A DNA stretch of 64,000 nt from Rhabdornis inornatus. Lineage: Eukaryota > Chordata > Aves > Passeriformes > Rhabdornithidae. Where the stretch lies: positions 124,001 to 188,000 of the forward strand of contig VWZS01006021.1 in assembly GCA_013397075.1 (NCBI GenBank), given 5' to 3'. A program made the translations under genes and the position numbers. Each line of letters starts with the position of its first letter. The stretch's first letter is position 1. Below are positions 13,119-25,230 of the stretch, in pieces. The notes below the pieces were generated by a model, which was given only the letters and a program-made list of their open reading frames with translations, was not told the DNA's origin and searched no databases.

Positions 13119-15134
13119 TTTCCTTCTATTCTATGTCGTAAAACTTTGTGGTGTGGCTGTGCTTCTTATCTTATGGAAATAAAAAGATGTAGTTGCACAG
13201 TATTTTTGCGTTGGCTTGTTTTCTTGATTTGTCAGGTCAGCTCATCATGAAAATTTTCTAGATTAATGTATTATGAGACTTATTTCCTAAAACGTACCAT
13301 AATGAACTACTCTGGATGATGACACTCTTTGTGACCAGAAACCTTTACTCCTGAAAGGGTTTTAAAATTATTGACACTCTAATATTCTTCTTTAAATAAG
13401 TACTGAATTTCTTAGGACTTGGCCTTATAAATAACTTAATCTTGCTAACACCCATACAGAAAAATCTGTATTTCTCTATATTGCAATTGCATCCCAGTGA
13501 TTCAGTCTCTTCTGTGCAACTCGAGATGAGGTTGTTTTTTACTTTTTATTATATATCAGTAATTCAGACTGACATTGGCAAATTGTGGCCAAAACTACTA
13601 ATTTTACATCCAGTGTGATATTACATGACCAAAGATTTGTAATTCTTACTGGGAATTCTTGACAACTGGAAACCTTAGATGGTCTCAAATGTTAAGAATG
13701 GACACCATGTGTCAAGACCAGCTCTTGATTATCTGTTATCTTGATCAAAACTCGCAAGTAGTCTATAGCAGAGGAAGTATGGCATGCTCCAGAGAAACAT
13801 CCAACTGCTACAGACAGAATACAGGATTTTTCTCATTCTGCTCCCTTGCCACACTGCAGTATCTTAACAGTTGTAATCAGTAGCAAAGCAGAGTTCAAAA
13901 GACAACCACCTTCAGGAAGTGTTCCTGATGTAATCACCAAAATACAGATCATATTCAATCTTGTGGACAGAAGTACTGCGTAAAACTGTAGAGCCTCTAC
14001 TTTAAAAAACTGAGGTTTTATAAATTTGATATCTTTTTTTCAGTCTGCTTGTTTCACAAATTATTTCACCCTTCAGCAATATGCAGCTACAAGCAGCTGA
14101 CTCTGGAGAAACAATTTTTAATTAAAACCTGTTTCTCCCCCTTTTTGTTTCAGTTAATGATTGCCAGGAGGTGTTGCTAACCACAGGCTCTTTTCAATAC
14201 ATTCTGAGCATACTCATATCCTATCACCTTTCACAGAAAAGATGGGTGCTCAGCATCTGTGGTAAGTGGGAGGACACGAATATTTCTCTGGCAGCTGAGC
14301 TGTGCTAAGTGAAAAGTCTCCACTGATAACTCCTTCTTTTTTAATTAGTTCTTCGTTAAAAGAAATTACTTCCAATAGTGAATAAAATTGCCCTAAAAAT
14401 CTAGAAGTACAGAAGGGAAATTATCAGTTTTAAGAGTAAATAACTCTTGACAAAATGCTCATAATTTAACAATTTTCCGTGTTTCCTAGATCAAGTCTTA
14501 TAGCTGTAATATTTATGCTTTCATAATAATTTACTTCATGATTGGTTGGGGATTTATTACCTAAGCTTGGGCTAGGATCATGAGGCTAAATTCAGAGCAC
14601 TGAATGTTTTTTCTCATTCATTCCTTTAACAGAAGAGTGATTAATTATAATGCTTATTAAATGTTGCAGTCAAAACTACACCAGACCTTTTCTATCAGAA
14701 CAGTTAACATAAATGTTTCTGTTCTATGGATTTGGTAGGCTATACAATGAATGTGTTTCAGCTTAGGCATTGATAAACATGGGGTTTATCTTGTTTACTG
14801 GCTTGTTTCTCTTTATATTGGCTTCTTCAGGAATTTGGTAAGCTAGTTTTATAGAAACTATTAAGAAAATGTTGCTTTCATTAAAGTCTAGTTCGCTCAG
14901 ATCTGTAGATGTTTTGTTGTGAAGATGGCAGAACACAGGAGTTGTGTCTAAGGCTATTCAGACATGTTCCTATCCACAGAAAAGTCTAAAATGATACAGC
15001 TCTGAGCAGCCCTTTTCGCTGTATTGACTGTGATGCATCAGCCCTGGAAACACACAGAGAGAGAAGAAAATACTTTTAGTTCTTTCCTCCAGCTGATACA
15101 GAAAACACCAGTGACCTACACCCTGAAACAAAAA

Positions 15135-15180
15135 CACACACTATGAACACTACAACTTTGTAGTTGTAGTCCAGTGTGTG
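15135..15180. repeat. Two-tier inverted repeat (compound hairpin)
   Basis: Outer arms CACACACT (15135-15142) and AGTGTGTG (15173-15180) pair perfectly. Inner arms ACTACAAC (15149-15156) and GTTGTAGT (15163-15170) also pair perfectly around a 6-nt loop. The two stems are separated by an asymmetric internal loop (6 nt / 2 nt), giving 16 Watson-Crick pairs in 46 nt. The stem is short for a canonical pre-miRNA. It may be a chance structure, a cruciform-prone site or part of a transcript. Confidence 0.85.
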
Positions 15181-18100
15181 CAGCCCCTAATAACTTAGAA
15201 TAAGCAACTAGGCTATTTCAAACAATATGACTAGGTTTCAAAACTGTTACAAATCAAAGGATGCCTGGCAGAACAGTGTTTCTGCTGACAGAATATTTAC
15301 TGCAGAGATATAGCAAAGATAACTTAAGGGGAAAAATGGCTTAGATTGGAAGAGAAGGAACTTTCCCCCTGAAACTAGGCTATGTAAATAAAAGGATGAG
15401 GTAAAAACAGTGGACAGTTTACATGACTGCCATCAAAAAAAGGCTTAATCTACCATCCTAGTGAGAACTTAACCCTCTTGAATTGGGTTTTCCCTGTAAT
15501 TCAACATACAAGCATCTTAATGTATATGTAAGTGTTCAAAAGAACTGTCTAGCCTAATGAATACTAAGAAGCTTTATATCTATTTCAGCTAATAAAAAGC
15601 CAGAGCTAGTCTTTTTCTATGCAATCTAATCAGCAGAGGGAGGGTTCTGTGAGCAGCACGTGAGCACAACAGCACTGTGCAAAGTGAAAAAGGTTCATGG
15701 CAAAACCCAGAATACTTTTTGACTTTCTATTGCTGAAAGATTGCATAACTGGAAGAGACTTACCAATATTTAAACACTACTTTGTCCACTGTGTCTTGCA
15801 CTGGGTTCCTGTCAATCAAGACATTTTAAAAATCAGCCTTCTATGATGATTATAAAGTACTAAGAAAACAGTTTCATCTTCAGAAAGATGAGGATGTTTT
15901 TTCAGGAAGAAAGACAGGAAAACGAAGCCAAAAAATAAGTAAATAGGAAAATACTTCAAAGGAATTCACCTTATGTGAAAGACGTAGCATTCTAGGTGAA
16001 TTGTGATTACTTCTAAAACAAAACCAGTTATCCCCATATGACTCGCAATTGCAAATACAAAGAGGACAAGTGTGGTATCAGACTATTCATGACAAAATAA
16101 TTTGTGAATCATCCTACCAAAGGTCACATCAGAGTTGCATACTGGCTTTTAAATAGAGACTTTAGAAAAATGATTAGGAAAGCTGTTGATATAAAGAAGA
16201 AAGAAACACCCAATCTCTATGGTTCAAGAAATTATTTTAAAGTATTTATCAACTTACAGGTAACTTATCTCAGAAAACACAAGCTCAATTCCACACTAAT
16301 CTCTGCCCAGTATCATGGTTCTCCACATACAGTAAACAGGCATAGCATGCTGTGTATCTGAGTTTAGAAAGTGGCCCCTCAGTCACCAAGTAGGCTTTCC
16401 TTTAAGCACATGCATATCCTATTTAAATGTAAGGGCCCACTTTCTAATCTCTGCCAAGCAGTGAGTGCACACCTACAAACATTCAACGGGAACCTGATGG
16501 CTTCCCCAGAGGCACAGTGATGTATGTCACAAATTCAACAAGCACTCAGGCACTAAATCTTTAGAGAATTGCCAAGTTGGCACAGATGCTTCAGAGGCCT
16601 ATTTTCATTTTAATGGACATGGAAGGGAAAATTTATGTGCACAGCTCATTTTTTTCCTAGCAAGGGTCACTTGTTAAATGACATGAGAAAAGCAGGCATC
16701 CTCCCAGTAAAACGTGACTGCTGCCGTGAGCCTGAAGCAGCCCTCGGTGTGTGGCCAGCACAACAAAGTTTAGCTAATTCACACATCCTTCTATAGCTAA
16801 TGCAAACAGATATAATTTTAGAAATCCTTTGTGTTATGTATTGCTTAAAATTAGTGATAAACAGTTCTAATGGAAGCTGAAGGCAATTACAGAGGACATA
16901 AATCAGGGGTCCTTTGAAGTGTATTTGTGGCTATTAACAAAACTAAATAAATTTATTGCCTCATTCAAGAGAAAAGGCCATAAGGTAAACTGCTAACTAT
17001 TCTTAATACATGCAGAAAATATTTTATCTGGAAAAATATGGTACATACTTTGTTTTACCATTTTCTTAATTTCTGGATTTTTAAAAGCTCAGCAAAAAGG
17101 CCAGACTCATGAAAAGTCTCTAGAGTTCCAGTCTTGCAAAAATATTTGCACTTAAACAGCTTTAGGTAAAGGTTAAAGATGAGCCTTCAAAATCACTAAT
17201 AGATAGGAATACCAAGTATTTCTTAAGAATTTTTTTTCAATTTGTTTTTAGACTACTGAACTCATTAAAATAGCAAATATACAGTCTTACTGAACTGAAC
17301 TTTAAAGTTCACAAGTGGGACAAGTATTCATATCCCTTGTGAAAAATTTGTACAGAACTGTGTGTCCTTCTGTTTCATGAAAGAACTGTACAAAAGACAT
17401 AGTAATGTCTGTCCTCTGGAGGTATTATTTTGTACATGACATTTGTAACAACACTGCTGTAAAATGCAATGAGGCTGAAATTTTATCTGAATTGTCACTG
17501 TATTAAGAGTATAGAAGTATGTTTTAAAATTTTCTAGCTCTTTGCAGGAAAAGTCAGCACTAATGATTTCTGTTGAATTTATTAATACGAAATTCACCAA
17601 TCACAGAGAATCAAAATATGCAAATTCTGCCATTTGTTACCAGCATTCTTGATTCATGACATACAAAATTATGCATTGGTGATCTTGGAGAACATGTTTT
17701 CTCCTTCTCTGCAAGTGGGCGTCAAAATAGAAAGAGAATCAAGTGCATGACAAGGAAAGCAAACTCTGGTGGGAGTCACCTCTCCTCTTGAGTCATGGGG
17801 CCACACAGAGCACCAGCAGCTCAGCACAAGTGGGGCATCTGTCACAGCACCTCTCCAGGCCAAATGGAACTGAGAAAACCTGCAGCAACCAAGCTGAAAC
17901 CCCAAAGTCCCCAATCAAGAATGATAAAAAACATTGGAAGGAATAGGATCTCTGAAACTGGGAATTTTGTGGCAGGTGCAGAGTTTATCTAGACTTCTGT
18001 GCCAGAAATAATCAGCTTATGCATAACACCTGTATAGATGTGTTGTATTCTACATATATGCTTCAACCTCCCAAATGCCCACCTGCAAACACAGCCTGCC

Positions 18101-21100
18101 AGCAGGAGTGGAATCAAGGTGGGCATGGCTGAAAAGCCAGTGGATCTCAGAAGTAACTGTGATTTATAAAAATTGGGCATAAATCGCTCTATGTAAAAGC
18201 AACTCAGGTAAACTGAAGATTATTGACTCAGTTTTAAGAAGTAGAAGCTGTAGGCAGCAGCACCAATGACTGTGCTTGCCAGGGCTGTGACAAATCTAAA
18301 GAAACTTATCAAGGATAACCCAGTACAGCAAGGAAATTGTGCTTTCTTGGCCACACAAAGACTGTGACTTAAATGTAAGTAGTTGATGGCTGCATTCTTT
18401 TAGTTCACCAGATAACAGACAACACCTTAACATTCACCTCAGCAAACCATGATAGAAAGCTTTGCCTAGCTTTCAGCAAGAAAACACTTCCTTATGAACA
18501 TTTGTAAAATTAGGTGCTCCATATAGAATGTTTGAACACAGCTTGCCTGTCAGCTTGCATGTTTTAATGATCTCTTCAGATGAGTATCAATCCTGACATT
18601 ACATAATAGAGGACCAAATTCTTGAAATTATTTTGATACACATAATAAAAGATAACAACTACTCCTGGTAGGAATACACATCCCACAGCCTTTTACAGTT
18701 TTGAGTAACTATACAAAGCCAGGATCATTGAAGAAACCAGAATTTTTTATATCTGGAGAAGGAGATGAATAAGAAGATTTGGAGGTTTTTATGTTTGTTT
18801 GGTTTTTTTTAATGTATTTGCTGTGCACATGAAAATCTGAATATTATGCTGTAATAGCAGTATATATAAAAAGAAAAAACACAATAAAACAAAACTTCAA
18901 GCAGTGTTCTAAGTAAGAAATAATTAAGCATGGGAGAAAAAGCCTTCAGACAAAACACACATAAAATGACACCACCTTCCTCACAACTCCAATAAAGCTG
19001 TGGCTCTTAGATTCTGGGCAGATATATTACTACGTGTGATTTCAGAAGGAGGCACCCATCACACATATCAAAAGAGGAAAAGCTGTTCCTAACACTAAGA
19101 AACTTTTCACACATCTTAAACATGAACAGACGTTGACTAAAGGCAATGACTTTCTCAAACTAGACAAAGTGGTATGTATACTCATCTATAGTATTCTGCC
19201 TTTTTCGCAAACAGAGATTCACTGTTGCACATTACAATTTGTAGGCTTCAATATTAGCTCAAACTACTAATCAAAATTATTTGCACTGCTGCACTGATTT
19301 CCAGTGGCTGAGATGGATATTCATCTTTGTTTCTGTCAAAACATGAGGTGACCCAGACAAAGAGTAGGCATCTCTCAACTATTAGAGAGGTGACAATATC
19401 TGAAGCTGCTGCAAGCATTTGTTTCAGAACATCATCTGATAGCTTTCTGAGCAATAAAAATAGAGGAAACATTTCCCAAAACTGCAAAGCAGCAGCAGCA
19501 AAATAGGGAAAGGCAACAAATACCAATTCCACTAGAATAGTCATTCAAAATCACAGAAATCAGAATATACACAGCCTATTTCTGTGAGTTTTCACTTCCA
19601 GAACTTAGTACGTTTCAAGTTAAAGGATGGTCATTTACGTTTATGCAAAGAGCATTTAGCATTGCGAGATAAAATATATTTTAAAAACTTATGGAAAAAT
19701 CAGAGCTTACCAAAGCACTAATTTCTGTCTTTACTTTCAAATTTTAAAACAGAACAATACCCCTGCAAATAAAGCATCACCAACAAAAAGGTAATTTCTA
19801 TTGTAAATGGATAGTCAAACCATCCTTCAACATTTCTTGTGTTTTCTGTGGAAGTAGGTATGTCTAAGCATGGTTAAAGGGTATACCAGACTGTCAGATG
19901 TCCAGTCTTCTCCTCTTGGCAGCACTTGTATTTTTCTGTTACATTTGGTCAAAAGGTCTCCCTTACTGATCTTTCAGATGAGAGTGTAATATACAGTGTG
20001 CACTTATTTTGATCTGCGTTCACTGGAGCTAAAACTTTAGGGCTTTAATATATGCTTTTAACCTAAATACACAGACATTAGCAGAGCACAGACAAAATAC
20101 ACTTACCAGGATAGGAACAAAGGTACACTGTGATCTGTCATGTTAGCCTACCCTCAATGATAGTAAGAACAAGCTACTTTCTACAAAGAAAACTGCAGTT
20201 TGAAGTGTTTCTGGAAGCCATCAGAAATAGTCTGACTCCTTCTAAAGCCAAAAGGGAACCTTTCAGGAAATTTTCTTTTTATAGAGTGATTCATATATCA
20301 AAGCATGTGTTTCAGTCTGGTTCAGTGCTCACTTTAAACACAAACCATTTGACATGAAATAATAGTGACAATCAATGGCTATGTAGGATGGCTGGGACAT
20401 TTAATGGGAATATAAAATTTATTTTCATGGTTATGAAGTTCACTCTGGTAATACAAAGTATTTCTAAGTACTTTGGTAAATCATTAAGCTATTCATTTTG
20501 AACTGCATTTACAACAAAAAAAACAGTTATTGCAAAGTGTTATATGTTAGAAAGAGACATAAAAATATAAATCTATTCACTTACTCATTGAATCAACTTT
20601 TGGAAATTATTCTCCACATATATATCTACATAACTGAAAATATGTGTCTGTATTGTATATATTTATGAATGTACATATACATACATATAAAATGTTAAAA
20701 TAGTATCAGTGCAACAATGTTTGTCATAGGGCAATCTCTCCCACTGTTAAGTGAAGACAAAAGAAATCTGTACTTAGTTTCTAAGCAAGAGACATTTTTG
20801 CTCCTATACAAAGGTATTATTTCTGGTTTTATTCTATTTATTACTAAATGCTCAAAGTCAGTGTGATGCAGCTGCCTGATGGATGCTGGTATTCTTGCTG
20901 GGACAGTTCTGCACTCTTGATCATGGACCTGCAATACCAGGCCTGATTTCAACAGCTACTCTGTGTTGTTCAGAGCCATAGCAACTACACTGAAGGGTCT
21001 GAGCATGCCACATACACATGAAGTACTGTAAAGAAAGTGAAATTTTAGTCCTGATTTATTTTGATTTTGTGTAAACAAGTGATACCTTGAGTAAACTGAT

Positions 21101-21815
21101 CTGTTCATATAAATTTATCACCTCATTGCCATTTAATGAAGTAGTTCTATCTTACATTTTTATTACTTACATTTGACATTTATGGCTTAATGACTCTGGG
21201 AAAAAAAAAAAGCAAGAAACAGAGCCAGTACAGAAAGATATACACAAATATCAAACATAGCAGAAGGCCTAGGAAAACTGCAATTCCCCTACATCATAAT
21301 GACATCTAGTATAGAAGTGACTGCTGTACAAGAAATGCACTGTAGGCTTAAATCCAGGCTGTAATAGCTCTCTCTACTGCAAAGGATAGTTCCGTGTCTT
21401 CCCTTTAAAAGCCATGGCTTCAGTCTAGCAAACAATTACATGAAATTCTATAGCTAAACTTACAGTCTAAAATAGTTTCTACAGGAATCATAAACCTCAG
21501 GAATTAGCCTCAAATCTAGTTTTGTCACTTTTTCATTCTGGAGTATGCGTAGAAGTATCACCTACTTAATCTTATCATTTATCTACTTCAATAAGCTCTG
21601 AAATGAATTTTATGCTTCCAAATAAGTTCTCATGAATCCCTATGATATTACAAAAGGAATATGTTAGGTCATCTTTTTTTTTTTTTCCCCCTGATTTTGT
21701 TTAATTGTCAGTGATCAAACTATAGAGACCAGAACTGCTGAAATATGCAGTGCCCAAGCTGAACTGTGCGGCTTTCAACAGGATTTGGCTGTTCTGCACG
21801 GTGGAACACGTACCT

Positions 21816-21830
21816 CCACAAGATGGTGCT
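21816..21830 (+). promoter_or_regulatory. Weak CTCF-like motif
   Basis: CCACAAGATGGTGCT agrees with the degenerate CTCF core CCASYAGRKGGCRSY at 13 of 15 positions by eye, with mismatches at the Y and at the C of GGC. The C-to-T change falls in a strongly preferred position, so binding is doubtful. Confidence 0.2.
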
Positions 21831-22039
21831 CTTTCTTAAAAAATCCGACTTTACTGTGCCTAAGGAGAGAATGCCAAGAAACTTGTAAAGGTTCAACTCC
21901 ATTTTACCTATGCAAATATTTTCAATGATTCTATGCCAAAGCCTGCGTAATAAAACGTTTTGACTAGTAAACAATGAAGAAAAATACCTGAAAGGAACCA
22001 ATTTGCTTGGGAACGTGATTTAAACACTGTAGTCTCTGG

Positions 22040-22400
22040 CCAGTGAACTCCTGCCAGTCCAGCCAAGGTCACATAAAAGGTGTTTTGTTCCTTGTTTCCC
22101 AAGATGATGTTCACCATGGGAAAGTTCTGGGAAGCCAAGGGAGCCCGACAGCAGTTCTGCAGCAGCGGCAGTGGCAGTGGGTGTCAGGGTGCTGGGTGTG
22201 TGGAGCTGCTGCTGCCTGCCCCATGAGGAGCTCTGGAGCTCTGATGTGTTCTGGGGAGATTCATCCCACTCCTTTCATGAGCTACAAGGGTCAGCCACAG
22301 AACTGTGCGATGGAAACTGAACTCCTGGTTTCAGAATGCCAGACTGGGTGTAGGAAGCCTGGAGCTAACTTCCTATGTTCTCTTTGAACCTACCACTGAG
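22040..22400. other. G+C-richer, CAG/CTG-rich block of unknown nature
   Basis: This block stands out from AT-rich flanks by runs of GCAG and CTG triplets (about 22150-22230), including arms that could pair (GCAGCAGC with GCTGCTGC). A 114-codon plus-strand frame (22043-22387) has no recognisable domain and its composition reflects the triplet runs. It could be an old, unrecognised repeat or a conserved noncoding segment. No promoter or splice context supports a gene. Confidence 0.35.
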
Positions 22401-23369
22401 GAGCTGGCTCAGATGAGCTCCAGACAGATTTAGAGACACTCTTCAAGTCTGTAACAGCTGCAATTTGCTCCATGTAAAACCTTCACTGGCACCAACAGAG
22501 CTGGTTCCCAGAGTTCAGGAACTCTACAGGGTAAGCAGAATTGTCAAACCCAGGTTTTTGATATCTCTTCCTTTTGTTTCCCCACTTGGGAAATATAAGA
22601 CAATTACATGTCAGAGTCCTGCAGGAACGAGGTTAGCACAAATCAAATAAAGTTGTGTATTATTCATAGGGACAGATAAATAACAAAAACACACAGTACA
22701 GTTAAATATTAATAGACTGGTAATGTTCTGCTTTTGATGAAAAGTACAGGCTTTGGTGGGAATTGTGCAAACATCTCTGAAACCTGAACCTCTGGTGCAA
22801 TGAGGGATATGTCATATTTACTGATCTTAGACAATTTTCATTAACTTAACAACATTTGCAGATGTTGACATTTGTTTTCCCTGAAAAAAAATTCCACTTG
22901 TGACCTGAACTGCCCTTAGTCATTTGGAAAATTCTTTTGTCAACAAATACACTTGAACTGTAATTTGTAACAGATAGCAATCATATCTTTACAGCAGAAA
23001 GTCTTCATTTTGCTAAAGTGCTATGGAAATGCAGGCTAAACAGAAAATAATATTGCATGACATTGAAAGTTATGTCTTTTGTATTGTGATGGCTGTAACT
23101 TGCATCAGCTCACAGAAAATACACAATCTGATCTTTATATCAGTGGACCAAGCCTAAGGAGAAACACACATTCGGTTAATTTTGCAGGAAACTGCTCCAG
23201 GATGCTCTATCCACTGTGCACATGCTTTTTTTACCTGTCCCCTCCCCCTGCAAAGAAAGTATCCACGAGATGCCAGCATGTGAAAGGATTATCAACTGTG
23301 GACAGCCTTACAAATACCCACTTGAAGACAAAACACAACCAGTACCTCCATGCCCTCAGGACAGCAGTT

Positions 23370-23511
23370 TTGCGCCAAGCATGTGCTAGCTCCCAAGAAC
23401 TGTGATCTGCCTCTGATGCCACAGGGCGCTGCTATTGGCACTTTCGCTCTCCCTCCTGGAGCGAGGGAATTGGCCGTAGGTGGCTCAGCCTTTCTGAAAT
23501 CGCATGTCAGG
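23370..23511 (+). promoter_or_regulatory. Local CpG cluster ending in a splice-donor match: candidate noncoding first exon or regulatory site
   Basis: Against a CpG-poor background, about six CpGs fall within roughly 140 bp (GCGCC, GGCGCT, TTCGC, GCGAG, GCCGT, ATCGC). The block also carries an ATTGG (inverted CCAAT) at 23434-23438, a second ATTGG near 23469, and a CTCF-like CCACAGGGCGCTG at about 23419-23431. It ends with CAG|GTAAGC at 23510/23511, a strong donor match. This would suit a small promoter and first exon of a noncoding RNA on the plus strand, but there is no TATA box and no identified acceptor. This is inference only. Confidence 0.3.
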
Positions 23512-24300
23512 TAAGCTTACTACAACATCCTTTTCTGATCAACAATGTTCATGATGACTAATGAGGTGCAGTGATTCAAATTTCAGATAACTTAAAGTCT
23601 TTGTATGTTCTAAGAGGGCTGGGTCAATGAACAGAATGACCCAATAATTATTTGAAGTTACAGCATTAATGTGGGCCCTGAAAGCCAAGGAAGTTTTCTG
23701 AGCTTCTGTAAATGTCTCAATAATTAATGCTGCAGGTGGCTGGTTTCCTTTAGCTCTCAATTCTAGTATCAAGAGAGCTGAATTGGCAGGAGACTTTCCA
23801 ACACTGTAGCTACAGTGTGCAAAAGTACCAGGGCAGAGAAATGGGGCTTCACATCCCCACCAACCCCATCAACCTGAAGCTGTGGAAATCCTGCAGGTCT
23901 CTCTAGCTGCTTCGCCCTGGGTTCCTGATTTACCAAGTTAGAAATCATACAACCCTTTTGTAAACTTGAGTGCTGCAAACTCAGCAAGACCACGCCATAG
24001 GAATCAGGAATTCAAGTCAAGTTGAAGCCTCATATTGAAGGGCCACCCTCACCACAAGATCTAAGCTTTTTCCCCATTCACAACAGAGCTGTATCCAAGA
24101 CCATCTACAGATATTCAGCATCTAAATGCATACTGAGATTGCAATTCCAATTAATTCTGACTCCATAGTACATGTAATCAATAAAATGGGAATTCCCCAA
24201 TGGATAAATTGTAACATCTTCTAAGTGAGAATTCAAAGTTCCAGTCTGAGGTGGAGAGATTCAGACTTAATATTGAGTCCCCTGCCTTCATCTTACATAT

Positions 24301-25230
24301 AGAATCATAGAACCATTAGGCTTGGAAAAGACCAAGTCCAACCTTTGAATGAGTAACACCATGCTCACTAAATCATATAATGAAGTGCCACATCTACTCA
24401 TTTTTGAACACTTCCAGGGATGGTGATTCCACCACTCTTCTGGACAGCCTGCTCTAATGCTTGAAGACTCAGTGAAGAAGCTTTCTTAAGATCCAGACTG
24501 AAACTCCCTTGGTGAAACTTGATGCTCTTTCCTCTTGCCCTATAGCTTGTTACCTGGGAGAAGAGACTGACCCCTACCTGGCTACAGCTCCCTTCAGGGA
24601 GATGTAGAGAGTGATAGGGTCTCTCCTGAGCCTTTTCTCCAGACTAAACATCCCCAGCTCCTTCAGCTGCTCCTCACTGGACTTGCACTCCAGACCATTC
24701 ACCAGCTCTGTTGCCATTCTCTGGACACACTCCAGCACCTGAATGTCAATTTTTTAGTTGAGAGACCCAAAACTGAACACAGGTTTCATGATGTGGCCTC
24801 ACTTACTCTCACACTATTGCTGATCCAGGCCAGGATGCCTTTGACCTTCTTGGCCACCTGAGCACACGCTGGCTCATGTTCAGCCACTGTCACCAGCATC
24901 CCCAGCTACTTTATCCCTTGGGCAGTTTCCAGCCACTCTGTCCCCAGTGTGTAGCACTTCAGGGTGATGTTGTGACCCAGGTGTAGGAGCCTTTGCTTGG
25001 CCTTATTGAACCCCATCCAGCTGGCCTTGGCCCATTGATCCAGCCTGTTGAGATGCCCCTGCAGAACCTTCCTGACCTCCAGCAGATCAACACTCCCGCC
25101 CAAGTTACTGCTGGCTGCAAACTTACTAAGGGTGCACTTGATCCCCTCATCCCTATCATTGATAAAGATATTAAATAGGACTGTAGGACTGGCCCTAATA
25201 CTGAGCCCTGGGCAACACCATTTGTGATAT
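24301..25230 (-). mobile_element. 5'-truncated CR1 LINE with intact 3' end and mutated reverse-transcriptase motif
   Basis: The plus strand begins with the reverse complement of the CR1 3' terminus (AGAATCATAGAACC). The minus strand then reads through the 3' UTR and ORF2 C-terminus into the polymerase domain. The frame 24906-25262 contains VLFNIFINDRDEGIKCTLSK, then FAASSN where CR1 normally has the catalytic FADD, then GGSVDLLE..KVLQGHLNRLDQWA and FNKAK. Loss of both catalytic aspartates shows the copy is inactive. The 5' end is near 25230, just before the NGVAQGSVLGP block. This is a typical CR1 truncation product. Confidence 0.93.

Larger units (their letters stand above)
13119..24300. other. 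AT-rich DNA without supported genes
   Basis: No coding exon or clear transposon was recognised. Notable small features are listed separately: a compound hairpin at 15135-15180, a G+C-richer block at about 22040-22400, and a CpG cluster at about 23370-23511. A minus-strand frame of 96 codons at 19254-19544 is hydrophobic but has no recognisable family or promoter and is treated as chance. Confidence 0.55.

Noticed and set aside
19254..19544. 96-codon hydrophobic minus-strand frame that could look like a membrane protein
   Set aside because: Hydrophobicity follows from the local T-rich composition on that strand. There is no family signature, promoter or splice signal.
22043..22387. 114-codon plus-strand frame in a G+C-richer block
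   Set aside because: Residue composition mirrors CAG/CTG triplet runs. No domain and no gene context.
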